A stretch of DNA of 17,731 bases, from the NCBI GenBank assembly GCA_031287395.1, contig JAITTA010000110.1:1-17731 (forward strand). Direction: 5' to 3'. The DNA is from Dysgonamonadaceae bacterium (GTDB lineage Bacteria > Bacteroidota > Bacteroidia > Bacteroidales > Azobacteroidaceae). The position numbers were made by a program, and so were the translations under genes. Shown here piece after piece: positions 1 through 6,754 of the stretch. The stretch's first letter is position 1. The number at the start of each line of letters is the position of its first letter. The notes under the pieces were generated by a model. That model did not search any database and was not told the origin of the DNA. It saw only the letters and a program-made list of their open reading frames with translations.

Positions 1-1313
1 ACCCCGAACAACTGGCTGTGATGACCCTCAATCGTAACCAGAATACATTCAACATGTACTACGCCAACCCGAAATCGACGGTATCGCGTCTGATTCTGAA
101 GGATGAAAACAAGTATTACATCGATTCGGATCTTATCCATAAAATACACTTCACAAAAGAAAATTTTCTATACATCAGTGAAAAAGACGGGTTCTCCCAT
201 ATTTACCTTTATACTATCAACGGAATTCCGGAAAAACAAGTTACTTCCGGCCATTGGGATGTAACAGATCTTTACGGAATAAATCCTCTCACTAGAACCG
301 TTTATTACCAGTCGGCAGAAGAGAGTCCTTTACGCAGATCCGTATATTCAATCGATATAAAAGGTAAAGTTACCAAATTATCTTCGAAAACAGGCACAAA
401 TTCAGCTAATTTCAATGTCAATTTTAATTATTTTGTCAATAATTATTCCAATACAACCACTCCGAATCTGTTCACAATGAACGATGAAAAAGGAAAGGAA
501 TTGTTTGTTATAAACGATAATGCCGCTTTGAAATCAAAGATAGGAGGAATAATTTTACCTCAAAAGGAATTTTTCACATTTGAAACCCCACAGGGAATAT
601 CCCTCAACGGATGGATGATGAAACCCACGGATTTTTCAGCCTCTAAAAAATATCCTGTTTTAATGGTGCAATACAGCGGACCCGATTCACAATCAGTACT
701 GGATGCATTTGGAATCGGATGGGAAAGTTTCATGGCTTCCAACGGATACATCGTCGCTTGCGTGGATGGTAGAGGAACAGGTGCTCGCGGAGAAGAATTC
801 CGGAAATGCACTTATATGAACCTGTGGATACTGGAATCGGACGATCAGATCGCTGCAGCAAATTACCTCGGCAATCTTCCGTATATCGATAAAAATAAAA
901 TTGCTATTTGGGGATGGAGTTACGGAGGATCCATGACCTTGATGTCCATGAGCCGGGGTAACGGAATCTTCAAGGCCGGCATTGCGATTGCACCGGTAAC
1001 AGATTGGAAATTATACGATTCGATTTATACCGAACGTTACATGCGTACTCCAAAAGAGAATTTTACAGCTTATGAAAAAAATTCCCCGATTGCTCTGGCT
1101 TCTGATTTACAAGGGCGTCTGCTATTAGTCCACGGAACTTCGGACGACAATGTTCATTTCCAAAATTCCATGTATTATTCACAGGCATTGATTGAATCCG
1201 GAAAACAATTTGAAATGCAGGTCTACCCCAACAAAGAACACAGCATATTAGGTACAAAATACCGTTTCCACCTCTACATGAGAATTGCGGATTTCTTGCA
1301 CCGCAACTTATAA
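1..1313 (+). CDS. Dipeptidyl peptidase IV (S9B prolyl oligopeptidase family), 5'-truncated by window edge
   Basis: Serine exopeptidase that removes X-Pro (or X-Ala) dipeptides from peptide N-termini, normally periplasmic or outer-membrane-associated in Bacteroidales. The reading frame is open to the left edge (codons from base 3 read PEQLAV before the first ATG at 21), so the true start is outside the window; the GTG at 18 and ATG at 21 are internal. The visible part holds the last blades of the beta-propeller (to about base 560) and the complete alpha/beta hydrolase domain. The catalytic triad is present: Ser in GWSYGG (codon 918-920), Asp in HGTSDDNVHF (codon 1143-1145) and His in NKEHSI (codon 1239-1241). 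The YTERYM motif after the nucleophile elbow is typical of DPP IV. The double-Glu motif that anchors the substrate N-terminus lies further upstream and cannot be checked. lipA follows within 3 to 24 bases, suggesting co-transcription; I recall the same gene order in Porphyromonas gingivalis. Confidence 0.93.
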   Translation, partial: PEQLAVMTLNRNQNTFNMYYANPKSTVSRLILKDENKYYIDSDLIHKIHFTKENFLYISEKDGFSHIYLYTINGIPEKQVTSGHWDVTDLYGINPLTRTVYYQSAEESPLRRSVYSIDIKGKVTKLSSKTGTNSANFNVNFNYFVNNYSNTTTPNLFTMNDEKGKELFVINDNAALKSKIGGIILPQKEFFTFETPQGISLNGWMMKPTDFSASKKYPVLMVQYSGPDSQSVLDAFGIGWESFMASNGYIVACVDGRGTGARGEEFRKCTYMNLWILESDDQIAAANYLGNLPYIDKNKIAIWGWSYGGSMTLMSMSRGNGIFKAGIAIAPVTDWKLYDSIYTERYMRTPKENFTAYEKNSPIALASDLQGRLLLVHGTSDDNVHFQNSMYYSQALIESGKQFEMQVYPNKEHSILGTKYRFHLYMRIADFLHRNL

Positions 1314-1316
1314 AAA

Positions 1317-2171
1317 ATGAACGGAAAAGAACCTCATATGAAAAAACCGGACTGGCTGAAAATCCGGCTCGGGAATAATGATAATTTTTCAATGACAGGA
1401 AAAATCATTGAATCAAAAGGGCTATGCACCATCTGCCAAAGCGGTAGATGTCCTAATCTCGGAGAATGTTGGAACAAAGGAACCGCCACCTTTATGATTG
1501 GAGGAGATATTTGCACCCGTTCCTGTAAATTTTGCAATACAAAGACAGGAAAACCGCGACCCTTAGATCCGGAAGAACCCCTGAAAATAGCAAATTCCGT
1601 ACGCCAACTCAGACTAAAACATGCTGTCATTACGTCGGTAGACCGCGACGACCTGCCGGATTACGGGGCCGGACACTGGGCCGAAACAATCAGAAAAATA
1701 AAAGAAATAAATCCTGATACGACTATTGAAGTTCTGATTCCTGATTTCAACGGTAAACAGGAATTGCTGGACTTGATTATCCAAGCCGCACCGGACATTA
1801 TTTCACATAACATGGAAACAGTTGAACGACTTACTCCTCAAATACGGAGTGTAGCTAAATACCAGACCAGCCTGGATGTCTTGAGATACATATCCCGGTC
1901 CGGTATTCCGACAAAATCAGGTTTGATGCTCGGCCTGGGTGAAAAACAAGAAGAAATCATATTTTTAATGGACGATTTGATTGCTTCCAATTGCTATCTG
2001 CTTTCTATCGGACAATATCTGCAACCTTCAAAAAAAAATATTCCGGTTGCAGAATACATTCACCCGTCCGTTTTTGAAGGACTTAAATCCATCGCTGAAA
2101 AAAAAGGATTTAAACATGTTGAGAGTGGCCCGTTGGTACGATCCTCCTACCACTCAATCGATTTTCTGTGA
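1317..2171 (+). CDS. lipA: Lipoyl synthase LipA (radical SAM)
   Basis: Inserts two sulfur atoms into the octanoyl group carried by the lipoyl domains of 2-oxoacid dehydrogenases and GcvH; cytoplasmic. Counting from base 1317, the auxiliary 4Fe-4S cluster motif C-x4-C-x5-C is at residues 40, 45 and 51 (CQSGRCPNLGEC). The radical SAM motif C-x3-C-x2-C is at residues 66, 70 and 73 (CTRSCKFC). The C-terminal RSSYH motif, which supplies the serine ligand of the auxiliary cluster, is at about 275-279. The length (284 or 277 residues) fits the family. Two starts are possible: ATG 1317, three bases after the upstream stop and without a visible ribosome site, or ATG 1338, preceded by a purine-rich GGAAAAGA stretch and giving an N-terminus MKKPDWLKIRL that matches the conserved family start. 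I favour 1338 slightly but give the longer frame. A second Cys at 37 next to the first cluster motif (CTIC) is not a family ligand. Confidence 0.96.
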   Translation: MNGKEPHMKKPDWLKIRLGNNDNFSMTGKIIESKGLCTICQSGRCPNLGECWNKGTATFMIGGDICTRSCKFCNTKTGKPRPLDPEEPLKIANSVRQLRLKHAVITSVDRDDLPDYGAGHWAETIRKIKEINPDTTIEVLIPDFNGKQELLDLIIQAAPDIISHNMETVERLTPQIRSVAKYQTSLDVLRYISRSGIPTKSGLMLGLGEKQEEIIFLMDDLIASNCYLLSIGQYLQPSKKNIPVAEYIHPSVFEGLKSIAEKKGFKHVESGPLVRSSYHSIDFL

Positions 2172-2269
2172 CAACTCAATACCTGGCAAACCGGAACATT
2201 TGAAAAAGCTTTTACGTTATATTTCAGAGATAACACATAACGCTTGTTTTTATTGTTGATGATTTAATT

Positions 2270-3403
2270 ATGGATTTAAAAAGAGTTATTGAGCCTTTGT
2301 TTAACTCTGCAGGGGAAATTCTCCCTCTTGTTTTATTAATTGTTGCGAGTTTTTTCGTGCCTTTTGGGACTGCTTTTGCCATAAGCATCACCTTTTATTT
2401 TCTATATTTGTTACTGACTTTAATGATTACAAAACATGTGCCTTCTTTCATGTTTGTGATATCAGGCATCATATTGGTTGTCTTTTTTATGATTTTCACA
2501 GCAACGCTGTTTGACTCCCTTTACCCGGAACATATCGCTATCGTATCGGAAGTGGCTCTGATCGTCAGTTTCTCAATATCTTTGACCCTTAAAGATTTTT
2601 TCATAGAAAAAGGCAAGAAAAAAACAAATAAAGATAAACGTATGTTTTTTCTGGTTCGTATCAGGGAAATTCTTTTGATTACCAGAATTCTACGCAATAT
2701 ATTGATTGTTCACTTAATAATCATCTTAATATATAAAATTTCACCGGATCAATTCCACTCCGTAACAATGGATAAAATCATTTTTCCGGGATTGCTATTC
2801 ACCTTTATTTTCTTCGTTATGGTATTTAATACAATCCGCGTGTCAATAGTGAAGAAAAAAATCAATTCCGAAGACTGGTTGCCCATAGTAAATGAAACCG
2901 GAGGAGTTATAGGTAAAGTGGCTTTAAGTGTCAGCCTGACATCCCAGAAGTCGTATCTACACCCGGTTGTGAGAGTCGCCTTGATATACAAAGGTTTTTT
3001 TTACCTGCGCAAACGTCCCGATCGCTATGTTATCAATCCGGAAAAAATAGATTATCCTTTTGAAAAGTTTGTTTTTTACAATCATTCTCTTGATGAAGCT
3101 GTTGATAACGCTCTCCAAAAAGAAATGGGGAAAAAAGACTTACCCGTAAAATTCGTATTCAGGTATTTGTTCAATAACAATACGACAAACCGGCTTGTAT
3201 ATCTTTATACCTGCAAGATTAATGACGAAGAAACAATGAATAATCTTAACCTTACTAAAGGCAAATTATGGACTGAAAAACAAATCGAAGAAAATCTCGG
3301 TAAAGGAATTTTTTCAGAATGTTTTGAAAAAGAATATGAGATATTAAAAAATACTGTTTTAATGGCCGAAAAAATATTGGGAAATAAAACTTCCGCCAAT
3401 TAA
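2270..3403 (+). CDS. Multi-pass membrane protein with degenerate C-terminal Nudix-like domain
   Basis: 377 residues. The N-terminal half is strongly hydrophobic with about five or six membrane segments (roughly residues 17-50 as one or two, then 60-80, 90-107, 142-157 and 170-188), separated by a basic cytoplasmic loop (112-128). From about residue 200 a soluble domain starts as many Nudix proteins of the isopentenyl-isomerase type do: an opening like WLPIVNETGGVIGK, then HPVVRVALIYKG and a basic LRKRPDRY. The segment aligned to the Nudix box is about 266-288; of the signature G-x5-E-x7-REUxEExGU only Leu282, Glu285 and Gly287 match (NALQKEMGK), so the metal-binding Glu cluster is mostly lost and hydrolase activity is doubtful. 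The C-terminus (320-365) resembles the post-box helix of such proteins. It lies 98 bases after lipA in the same direction; no clear promoter was found in that gap. Its stop overlaps the stop of the convergent MarR gene. The Nudix assignment is from pattern, with moderate confidence; the substrate and role are unknown. Confidence 0.7.
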   Translation: MDLKRVIEPLFNSAGEILPLVLLIVASFFVPFGTAFAISITFYFLYLLLTLMITKHVPSFMFVISGIILVVFFMIFTATLFDSLYPEHIAIVSEVALIVSFSISLTLKDFFIEKGKKKTNKDKRMFFLVRIREILLITRILRNILIVHLIIILIYKISPDQFHSVTMDKIIFPGLLFTFIFFVMVFNTIRVSIVKKKINSEDWLPIVNETGGVIGKVALSVSLTSQKSYLHPVVRVALIYKGFFYLRKRPDRYVINPEKIDYPFEKFVFYNHSLDEAVDNALQKEMGKKDLPVKFVFRYLFNNNTTNRLVYLYTCKINDEETMNNLNLTKGKLWTEKQIEENLGKGIFSECFEKEYEILKNTVLMAEKILGNKTSAN

Positions 3404-3864
3404 ACAAGACCAACTTTCAAATTTTCAAAAACAATATTCAGGATTTGTTTTGCCAACTCTGACTCTTCCTTCGGCACACTTTCAAATGCCTCACTCATAG
3501 CTTTTAAGACTACTTCATTTGCCAAATCTCTTGATTCTTTGCCCAAATGTGTCAGATAAATCATATTAGTACGACGATCCGAAACATCAGCTATTCGTAC
3601 AACATAATTCTGTTTCTCCAGATTATCAATTAAACGGGTCATACTGGGCTTATCTTTGAAGGTTCTGTTACAAAGCTCCTGTTGGGTCACTCCATCTTTA
3701 TTCCAAAGACAATACAAGACAGTCCATTGTTCCGGAGTAAATTCAAGACCCGCAGACTTAAAATCCCGATACAACTTACGATTAATCGCCATTGACACCT
3801 TACCGACCATAATCGAAAATATCAATCCAATATCTCCCTGATCCCCCAAATTTTCCATTGTCAT
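3400..3864 (-). CDS. MarR-family transcriptional regulator
   Basis: A 154-residue winged-helix repressor of the usual MarR size, expected to bind a palindromic operator as a dimer and to be released by a small ligand. The helix-turn-helix spans about residues 59-85 (VTQQELCNRT, then KPSMTRLIDNLEKQNYV), followed by the wing with the conserved Asp-Arg pair (DVSDRRTNMIYLT, 94-105). N- and C-terminal helices (12-35 and 112-150) would form the dimer interface. ATG at 3864 is taken as start, with an in-frame ATG at 3858 as the alternative. A Bacteroides-type promoter and palindrome lie just upstream (3886-3920), so it probably represses itself. The gene ends inside the stop codon of the Nudix-like membrane protein (shared TTAA, convergent). 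No efflux pump or other typical MarR target gene is adjacent within the window, so the regulon is unknown. Confidence 0.93.
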   Translation of the reverse strand: MTMENLGDQGDIGLIFSIMVGKVSMAINRKLYRDFKSAGLEFTPEQWTVLYCLWNKDGVTQQELCNRTFKDKPSMTRLIDNLEKQNYVVRIADVSDRRTNMIYLTHLGKESRDLANEVVLKAMSEAFESVPKEESELAKQILNIVFENLKVGLV

Positions 3865-3885
3865 TGAAATTATTGCTTAAACAAT

Positions 3886-3899
3886 TATACAAAAGTATA
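3886..3899. promoter_or_regulatory. Candidate MarR operator (perfect inverted repeat)
   Basis: TATAC-AAAA-GTATA: two perfect 5-base arms around a 4-base spacer, 22 bases upstream of the marR ATG. It overlaps the predicted -7 element (3890-3897), the usual place for an autorepressor site. The palindrome is seen directly; binding by the adjacent MarR protein is inferred. Confidence 0.5.
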
Positions 3900-3920
3900 C
3901 AAAATTTCGCAGAAATCAAA
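3890..3920 (-). promoter_or_regulatory. Promoter of the MarR gene, Bacteroides sigma type
   Basis: On the minus strand TTTG (3917-3920) is followed after 19 bases by TACTTTTG (3890-3897), matching the Bacteroidota consensus TTTG/N19-21/TAnnTTTG. Transcription should begin near 3883, leaving a leader of about 20 bases before ATG 3864. Confidence 0.6.
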
Positions 3921-3957
3921 TGATCAGAGGTATGAAACAGGAAGTGAAGGTGTCGTT

Positions 3958-4104
3958 CTATCCGAAAATAACAATTTGGCAGTAATCCCTACGATAACAG
4001 AATGTTAGCCGTATTTTGAGAGGATTTGGGTAACGATTTGGAAATCTGATTTTTCTTATAAATGCGCTTGCGGTTATTGCTGTTATCAAAAACATCTTCT
4101 TCAT
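3958..4104 (-). other. 48-codon reading frame with signal-peptide-like start; possible gene remnant
   Basis: Starting 13 bases after the PepSY-like gene on the same strand, an ATG opens a frame of 48 codons. It begins with a signal-peptide-like sequence (MKKMFLITAITASA) and then turns into a basic stretch with no family resemblance, ending at TAG 3958-3960. The start resembles many exported Bacteroidota proteins, which suggests a truncated or frameshifted third gene of the two-component/PepSY unit. I saw no recognisable continuation in the other two minus frames. It could equally be chance; I would not call it an expressed protein. Confidence 0.25.
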
Positions 4105-4117
4105 GATCACTTATTTT

Positions 4118-4555
4118 TTAATTATCAATATCAATTAGGTTGAATTTTAAGTCGAATTTTAGCTCCAAACCATTACTCAACTCCACCTCATAATCGCGTT
4201 TATTGCGGTCTATCTTCACGATTTTCATATCCTTGTAGTTTGCGGCCACATAGTTTTTGATTTGCGGCGGGATAATACCTTCGGGAACTTGCGTAAACTT
4301 GCAATCTACATCCTTCCATTCACCTTTGCTGTTAAATTCCACCTTGTTACCGTCGGTGAAAACTACTTCATAACTCTTGTCGAAGATTTCCGTGTCCATT
4401 TTGGCAAGGGAAACTTTCACACCCGAAAAATAGGTGGAAATAAATTGCCTGGCGGTAGCCGGAAGTTGGTCTACCGTAATCGGTTTGTCGTTGTCGGCCA
4501 ATGCCGTTCCTGCGGCCATAATCAAGGCGGCGAGCGATAAGATAATACGTTTCAT
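4118..4555 (-). CDS. Secreted PepSY-like protein (two tandem beta-lactamase-inhibitor-like repeats)
   Basis: 145 residues from ATG 4555. An upstream in-frame ATG at 4585 would put ten residues before the signal peptide and would lie inside the promoter, so the shorter start is preferred. Residues 1-20 are a signal peptide ending TALA, so the mature protein is periplasmic. The mature part holds two related halves of about 55-60 residues. Each has a Phe/Tyr-rich helix (FISTYFSGVKV; YVAANYKDMKI), then a charged strand with YEVVF/YEVEL, then a V/LEFN-like strand and a D-rich turn (WKDVD; LIDID). This fits the PepSY-like family (formerly DUF2874) common in Bacteroidota beside two-component systems. 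The molecular role is unknown; inhibition of a protease or sensing of the envelope are suggested for PepSY domains. It follows the histidine kinase by 62 bases and has its own promoter carrying the same direct repeats as the response regulator gene. Confidence 0.85.
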   Translation of the reverse strand: MKRIILSLAALIMAAGTALADNDKPITVDQLPATARQFISTYFSGVKVSLAKMDTEIFDKSYEVVFTDGNKVEFNSKGEWKDVDCKFTQVPEGIIPPQIKNYVAANYKDMKIVKIDRNKRDYEVELSNGLELKFDLKFNLIDIDN

Positions 4556-4582
4556 GACTATTTCATTTTTAAATTGATGAAA

Positions 4583-4618
4583 CAAAGTTCCGGCACGAAA
4601 CTGAAATGAAACTGAAAT
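4583..4618 (-). promoter_or_regulatory. Promoter of the PepSY-like gene with paired direct repeats
   Basis: AAACTGAAAT occurs at 4598-4607 and again at 4609-4618 (plus-strand orientation, 11-bp period, about one helical turn), and the second copy runs into the stop codon of the histidine kinase. Seven bases downstream on the minus strand is a near-consensus -7 element, GAACTTTG (4583-4590; consensus TAnnTTTG, one mismatch). Tandem repeats one helical turn apart are the usual target of OmpR/PhoB-type regulators. The same arrangement precedes the adjacent response regulator gene, so binding by that regulator is the likely explanation. Confidence 0.65.
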
Positions 4619-5892
4619 CAGTGGAAAGAAAGAGAAAAAATATGTTTTCCGTCCGAAAAACGGTAGCGGATATCCATTCCGTAAAGACTACAAACAGATT
4701 TAGTGAGGGCAAGCCCCAATCCTGTCGAGCCGTCTTTTTTCGACGCCTGATAAAAACGATTGAAAATTAAATCGGAATTTAATGATTCGCCACTTCCGGT
4801 ATTGACAATGGAAATGCTTGTATTGGTTATGGAAATATCAATAGAACCGTTGTCGTGATTATGGACAAAAGCATTTTTCAATAGGTTGCCGAACAGCACG
4901 GATGCCAGCGTTTCGTTCATTTCGATTTTTACCGGCCTTTCTTCATTAATTGTTATTGGAATATTGCGGTTGGCGTACACTTCCGAATAATCGTTAGCCA
5001 GTTTCTTAACCAATTCGTTTACTTGTATTTCCTTTTTGTCGGGAAATTGATTGTTTTCAATCTTTGTCAACAATAATAACGTTTTATTGAGCTTTACGGC
5101 GAAGTCAAGCGATTGCTTTGTTTTCAGGATTTCCTCCAATTGCTTTTCGGTCAATCCGGGGTCTTCGGCAAGCATTTCCAAGCGGTTGAGGCAAATGGCC
5201 AACGGTGTCTGTAATTCGTGCGAAGCATGGCCAATAAAGGATTTTTGCTGTTCGTAGGTTTCGATATTCCGCCGTGCGCTGCGGACCACGGTATCGTTCA
5301 ACTTTTGAAATTCCATGGTTTTGGTATGGATATCAGGTTCGGAAAATTTCTTTTCTATGCTGAATGCGTTCAGACAATTCAGCAGTTTATATAGCGGATT
5401 GAAATTTCGTTGAAGTATAATCCAGTTCAGCCCGATGATGACAACGAGCAATCCCAGATACAGAAAGATGATCCAATGCAAAATGGCTTCCTGCAAATCC
5501 GATTTTTCGATAGTAGGAATGGATACCGTCAGCTCATGATATTTGTTTGCCGAATCGCTGAAAATGGTTTTTAGGATGCGGGCAGGTTCGGTTTCGCCTT
5601 GTGATTGGATATACACCATTTCGCCGTGATAACGAATAGACGGATTTTGCGCAGCGTATTCGGGCGTTACTTCTTCGATGTGGTAACTGTTATTTGTCCC
5701 GTTGTCTTTTGAGGGCAAAGGTTCGCCGGCCAACGCGCGGGTGATAATGTATTCCGAATAGTCTTCAAGCGAATCGTCGGTTTCGTCATTGATTTCTTCC
5801 ACGATGATGAAATAAAACAATGTTGCCCACACCGCCATGACAACAAGCAGGGCAACCGAAATACGCGAAGTTATGCGGTATACTAATTTCAT
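4618..5892 (-). CDS. Sensor histidine kinase of a two-component system
   Basis: 424 residues. Membrane segment 1 is at about 13-31, a periplasmic sensor of about 105 residues follows (33-138) with no domain I recognise, and membrane segment 2 is at about 139-160. A short linker resembling a poorly conserved HAMP leads into the HisKA domain, with the phosphoacceptor His225 in GHASHELQTP. The HATPase region shows the N box (GNLLKNAFVHN, about 335-345), a G1 box reading VNTGSG (363-368, Asn where many kinases have Asp) and the G2 box GSTGLGLAL (388-396). NTG at G1 is common in this Bacteroidota kinase group and need not mean inactivity. Its ATG overlaps the stop of the response regulator gene by 4 bases (ATGA), so the two are translationally coupled. 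The signal sensed is unknown; the neighbouring PepSY-like protein could act with the periplasmic domain. Confidence 0.95.
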   Translation of the reverse strand: MKLVYRITSRISVALLVVMAVWATLFYFIIVEEINDETDDSLEDYSEYIITRALAGEPLPSKDNGTNNSYHIEEVTPEYAAQNPSIRYHGEMVYIQSQGETEPARILKTIFSDSANKYHELTVSIPTIEKSDLQEAILHWIIFLYLGLLVVIIGLNWIILQRNFNPLYKLLNCLNAFSIEKKFSEPDIHTKTMEFQKLNDTVVRSARRNIETYEQQKSFIGHASHELQTPLAICLNRLEMLAEDPGLTEKQLEEILKTKQSLDFAVKLNKTLLLLTKIENNQFPDKKEIQVNELVKKLANDYSEVYANRNIPITINEERPVKIEMNETLASVLFGNLLKNAFVHNHDNGSIDISITNTSISIVNTGSGESLNSDLIFNRFYQASKKDGSTGLGLALTKSVCSLYGMDIRYRFSDGKHIFSLSFH

Positions 5893-6566
5893 ACTTCTGT
5901 CAGTTTATAGCCGAAACCGTATACAGCTTTGATTTCAACATTTGCACCGGCATCGTTCATTTTCTTGCGCAAATTCTTTATTTGTGCATAAATGAAATCG
6001 TAATTATCCACTTGGTCGATGTGGTCGCCCCACACCGCTTCGGCCAATACCGCTTTATCTACCAAGCGATTCGGACGGGTAATAAAGTAATGCAGAATAT
6101 CATATTCCTTGCGGTTGAGTTCCACCAATTGCTCATTGATATACACTTCAAACTTATCGGGAATAATTTTGATATTTCCACATTCAATCGCTGTATCGCC
6201 TTGGTGACGGTTTCGGCGGATAAGACTTTTGATACGTGCGTTAAGTTCCGACAAATGGAACGGCTTTGACAGATAATCGTCGGCGCCCAGTTCCAATCCT
6301 GCAACTTTATCGTCCACCGAATCCTTTGCCGAAATGATGATAACGTTTTCCTGCTTGTTGATTTTCCGAAGTTCCTGCAACAGCGCAAGTCCATTACCGT
6401 CTGGAAGCATGATATCAAGCAGCATACATTCATAGTCGTAAAGCGATATTTTGTCCATCGCTTCACGGAATGTCGCCGCCGTTTCTACCACATAGCGTTC
6501 CTTTTCAAGGAAGTGCTGCATGATTTCGCGCAGTGATGGTTCGTCTTCGACTATCAGGATTTTCAT
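5889..6566 (-). CDS. OmpR/PhoB-family response regulator
   Basis: 225 residues, normal family length. The receiver domain (1-118) has the acidic pair Asp8/Glu9, phosphoacceptor Asp51 in LLDIMLPDGNG, Ser79 in the ISAKD switch position and Lys101 in LSKPF. The C-terminal winged helix (about 128-224) contains LNRKEYDILHYF, the recognition helix region around DNYDFIYAQIKNLRKKM, and the wing ending VYGFGYKLTEV, all typical of the OmpR type. It is the first gene of the unit and is followed by its kinase with a 4-base overlap. The paired direct repeats in front of this gene and of the PepSY-like gene suggest that it activates both. The resemblance to Bacteroides RprY-like regulators is generic, so no gene symbol is given. 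Confidence 0.96.
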   Translation of the reverse strand: MKILIVEDEPSLREIMQHFLEKERYVVETAATFREAMDKISLYDYECMLLDIMLPDGNGLALLQELRKINKQENVIIISAKDSVDDKVAGLELGADDYLSKPFHLSELNARIKSLIRRNRHQGDTAIECGNIKIIPDKFEVYINEQLVELNRKEYDILHYFITRPNRLVDKAVLAEAVWGDHIDQVDNYDFIYAQIKNLRKKMNDAGANVEIKAVYGFGYKLTEV

Positions 6567-6583
6567 TTCAACTTTCGTTTTTA

Positions 6584-6619
6584 CAAAGGTACGGACAAAA
6601 ACTGAAAATAAACTGAAAT
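6584..6619 (-). promoter_or_regulatory. Promoter of the response regulator operon with paired direct repeats
   Basis: AAACTGAAAA (6599-6608) and AAACTGAAAT (6610-6619) form a direct repeat with 11-bp period. On the minus strand a perfect -7 element TACCTTTG (6584-6591) lies 7 bases downstream of the repeats, exactly the spacing seen at the PepSY-like promoter; the bases between also agree (CGG-AC). Predicted transcription start near 6577, about 10 bases before the ATG at 6566. The repeats occupy the -33 region, as expected for an activator site. Confidence 0.7.
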
Positions 6620-6700
6620 GGATTAAACCTCATATTATTAATGAACCTCGACATCAGGTAAGCCAAAGAACGCCACACGAAGCAATCGTTTTTGTATTAG

Positions 6701-6741
6701 CGTTTTATGTCCGTTGGTGGCGTTATGCCCGGACAAAAACG
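6701..6741. repeat. Imperfect inverted repeat (hairpin) between the two-component operon and the polysaccharide locus
   Basis: The left arm 6701-6713 (CGTTTTATGTCCG) and right arm 6730-6741 (CGGACAAAAACG) are complementary with one bulged base; the intervening bases hold a small inner GGC/GCC stem with a 5-base bulge. No T tract follows on either strand, so a simple intrinsic terminator is not supported. The core of the right arm repeats near the regulator promoter (6592-6602). Confidence 0.4.
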
Positions 6742-6754
6742 ACATTCGCTGTTT

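Noticed and set aside
18..23. GTG at 18 or ATG at 21 as start of the dipeptidyl peptidase gene
   Set aside because: The frame continues to the left edge in family-like sequence (PEQLAV before MTLNRNQN), and the propeller domain is incomplete, so the gene is truncated by the window, not by a true start.
1063..1392. Minus-strand open frame of 109 codons across the peptidase/lipA junction
   Set aside because: Antisense to two genes with intact catalytic motifs; no recognisable domain.
2172..2269. Promoter for the Nudix-like gene: TTTG near 2194 with TATATTTC downstream
   Set aside because: Spacing is only about 15 bases and the -7 copy has a mismatch at the conserved final G, so it falls short of the consensus; not listed as a feature.
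4262..4540. Plus-strand frame of 92 codons opposite the PepSY-like gene
   Set aside because: Antisense to a gene with a signal peptide and repeated domain; low-complexity composition.
4556..4585. Longer PepSY-like start at ATG 4585
   Set aside because: It would overlap the predicted -7 element and put polar residues ahead of the signal peptide.
4618..5892. Histidine kinase considered inactive because of Asn in place of Asp in the G1 box
   Set aside because: NTG at this position is frequent in Bacteroidota kinases of this type, and the H, N and G2 boxes are intact.
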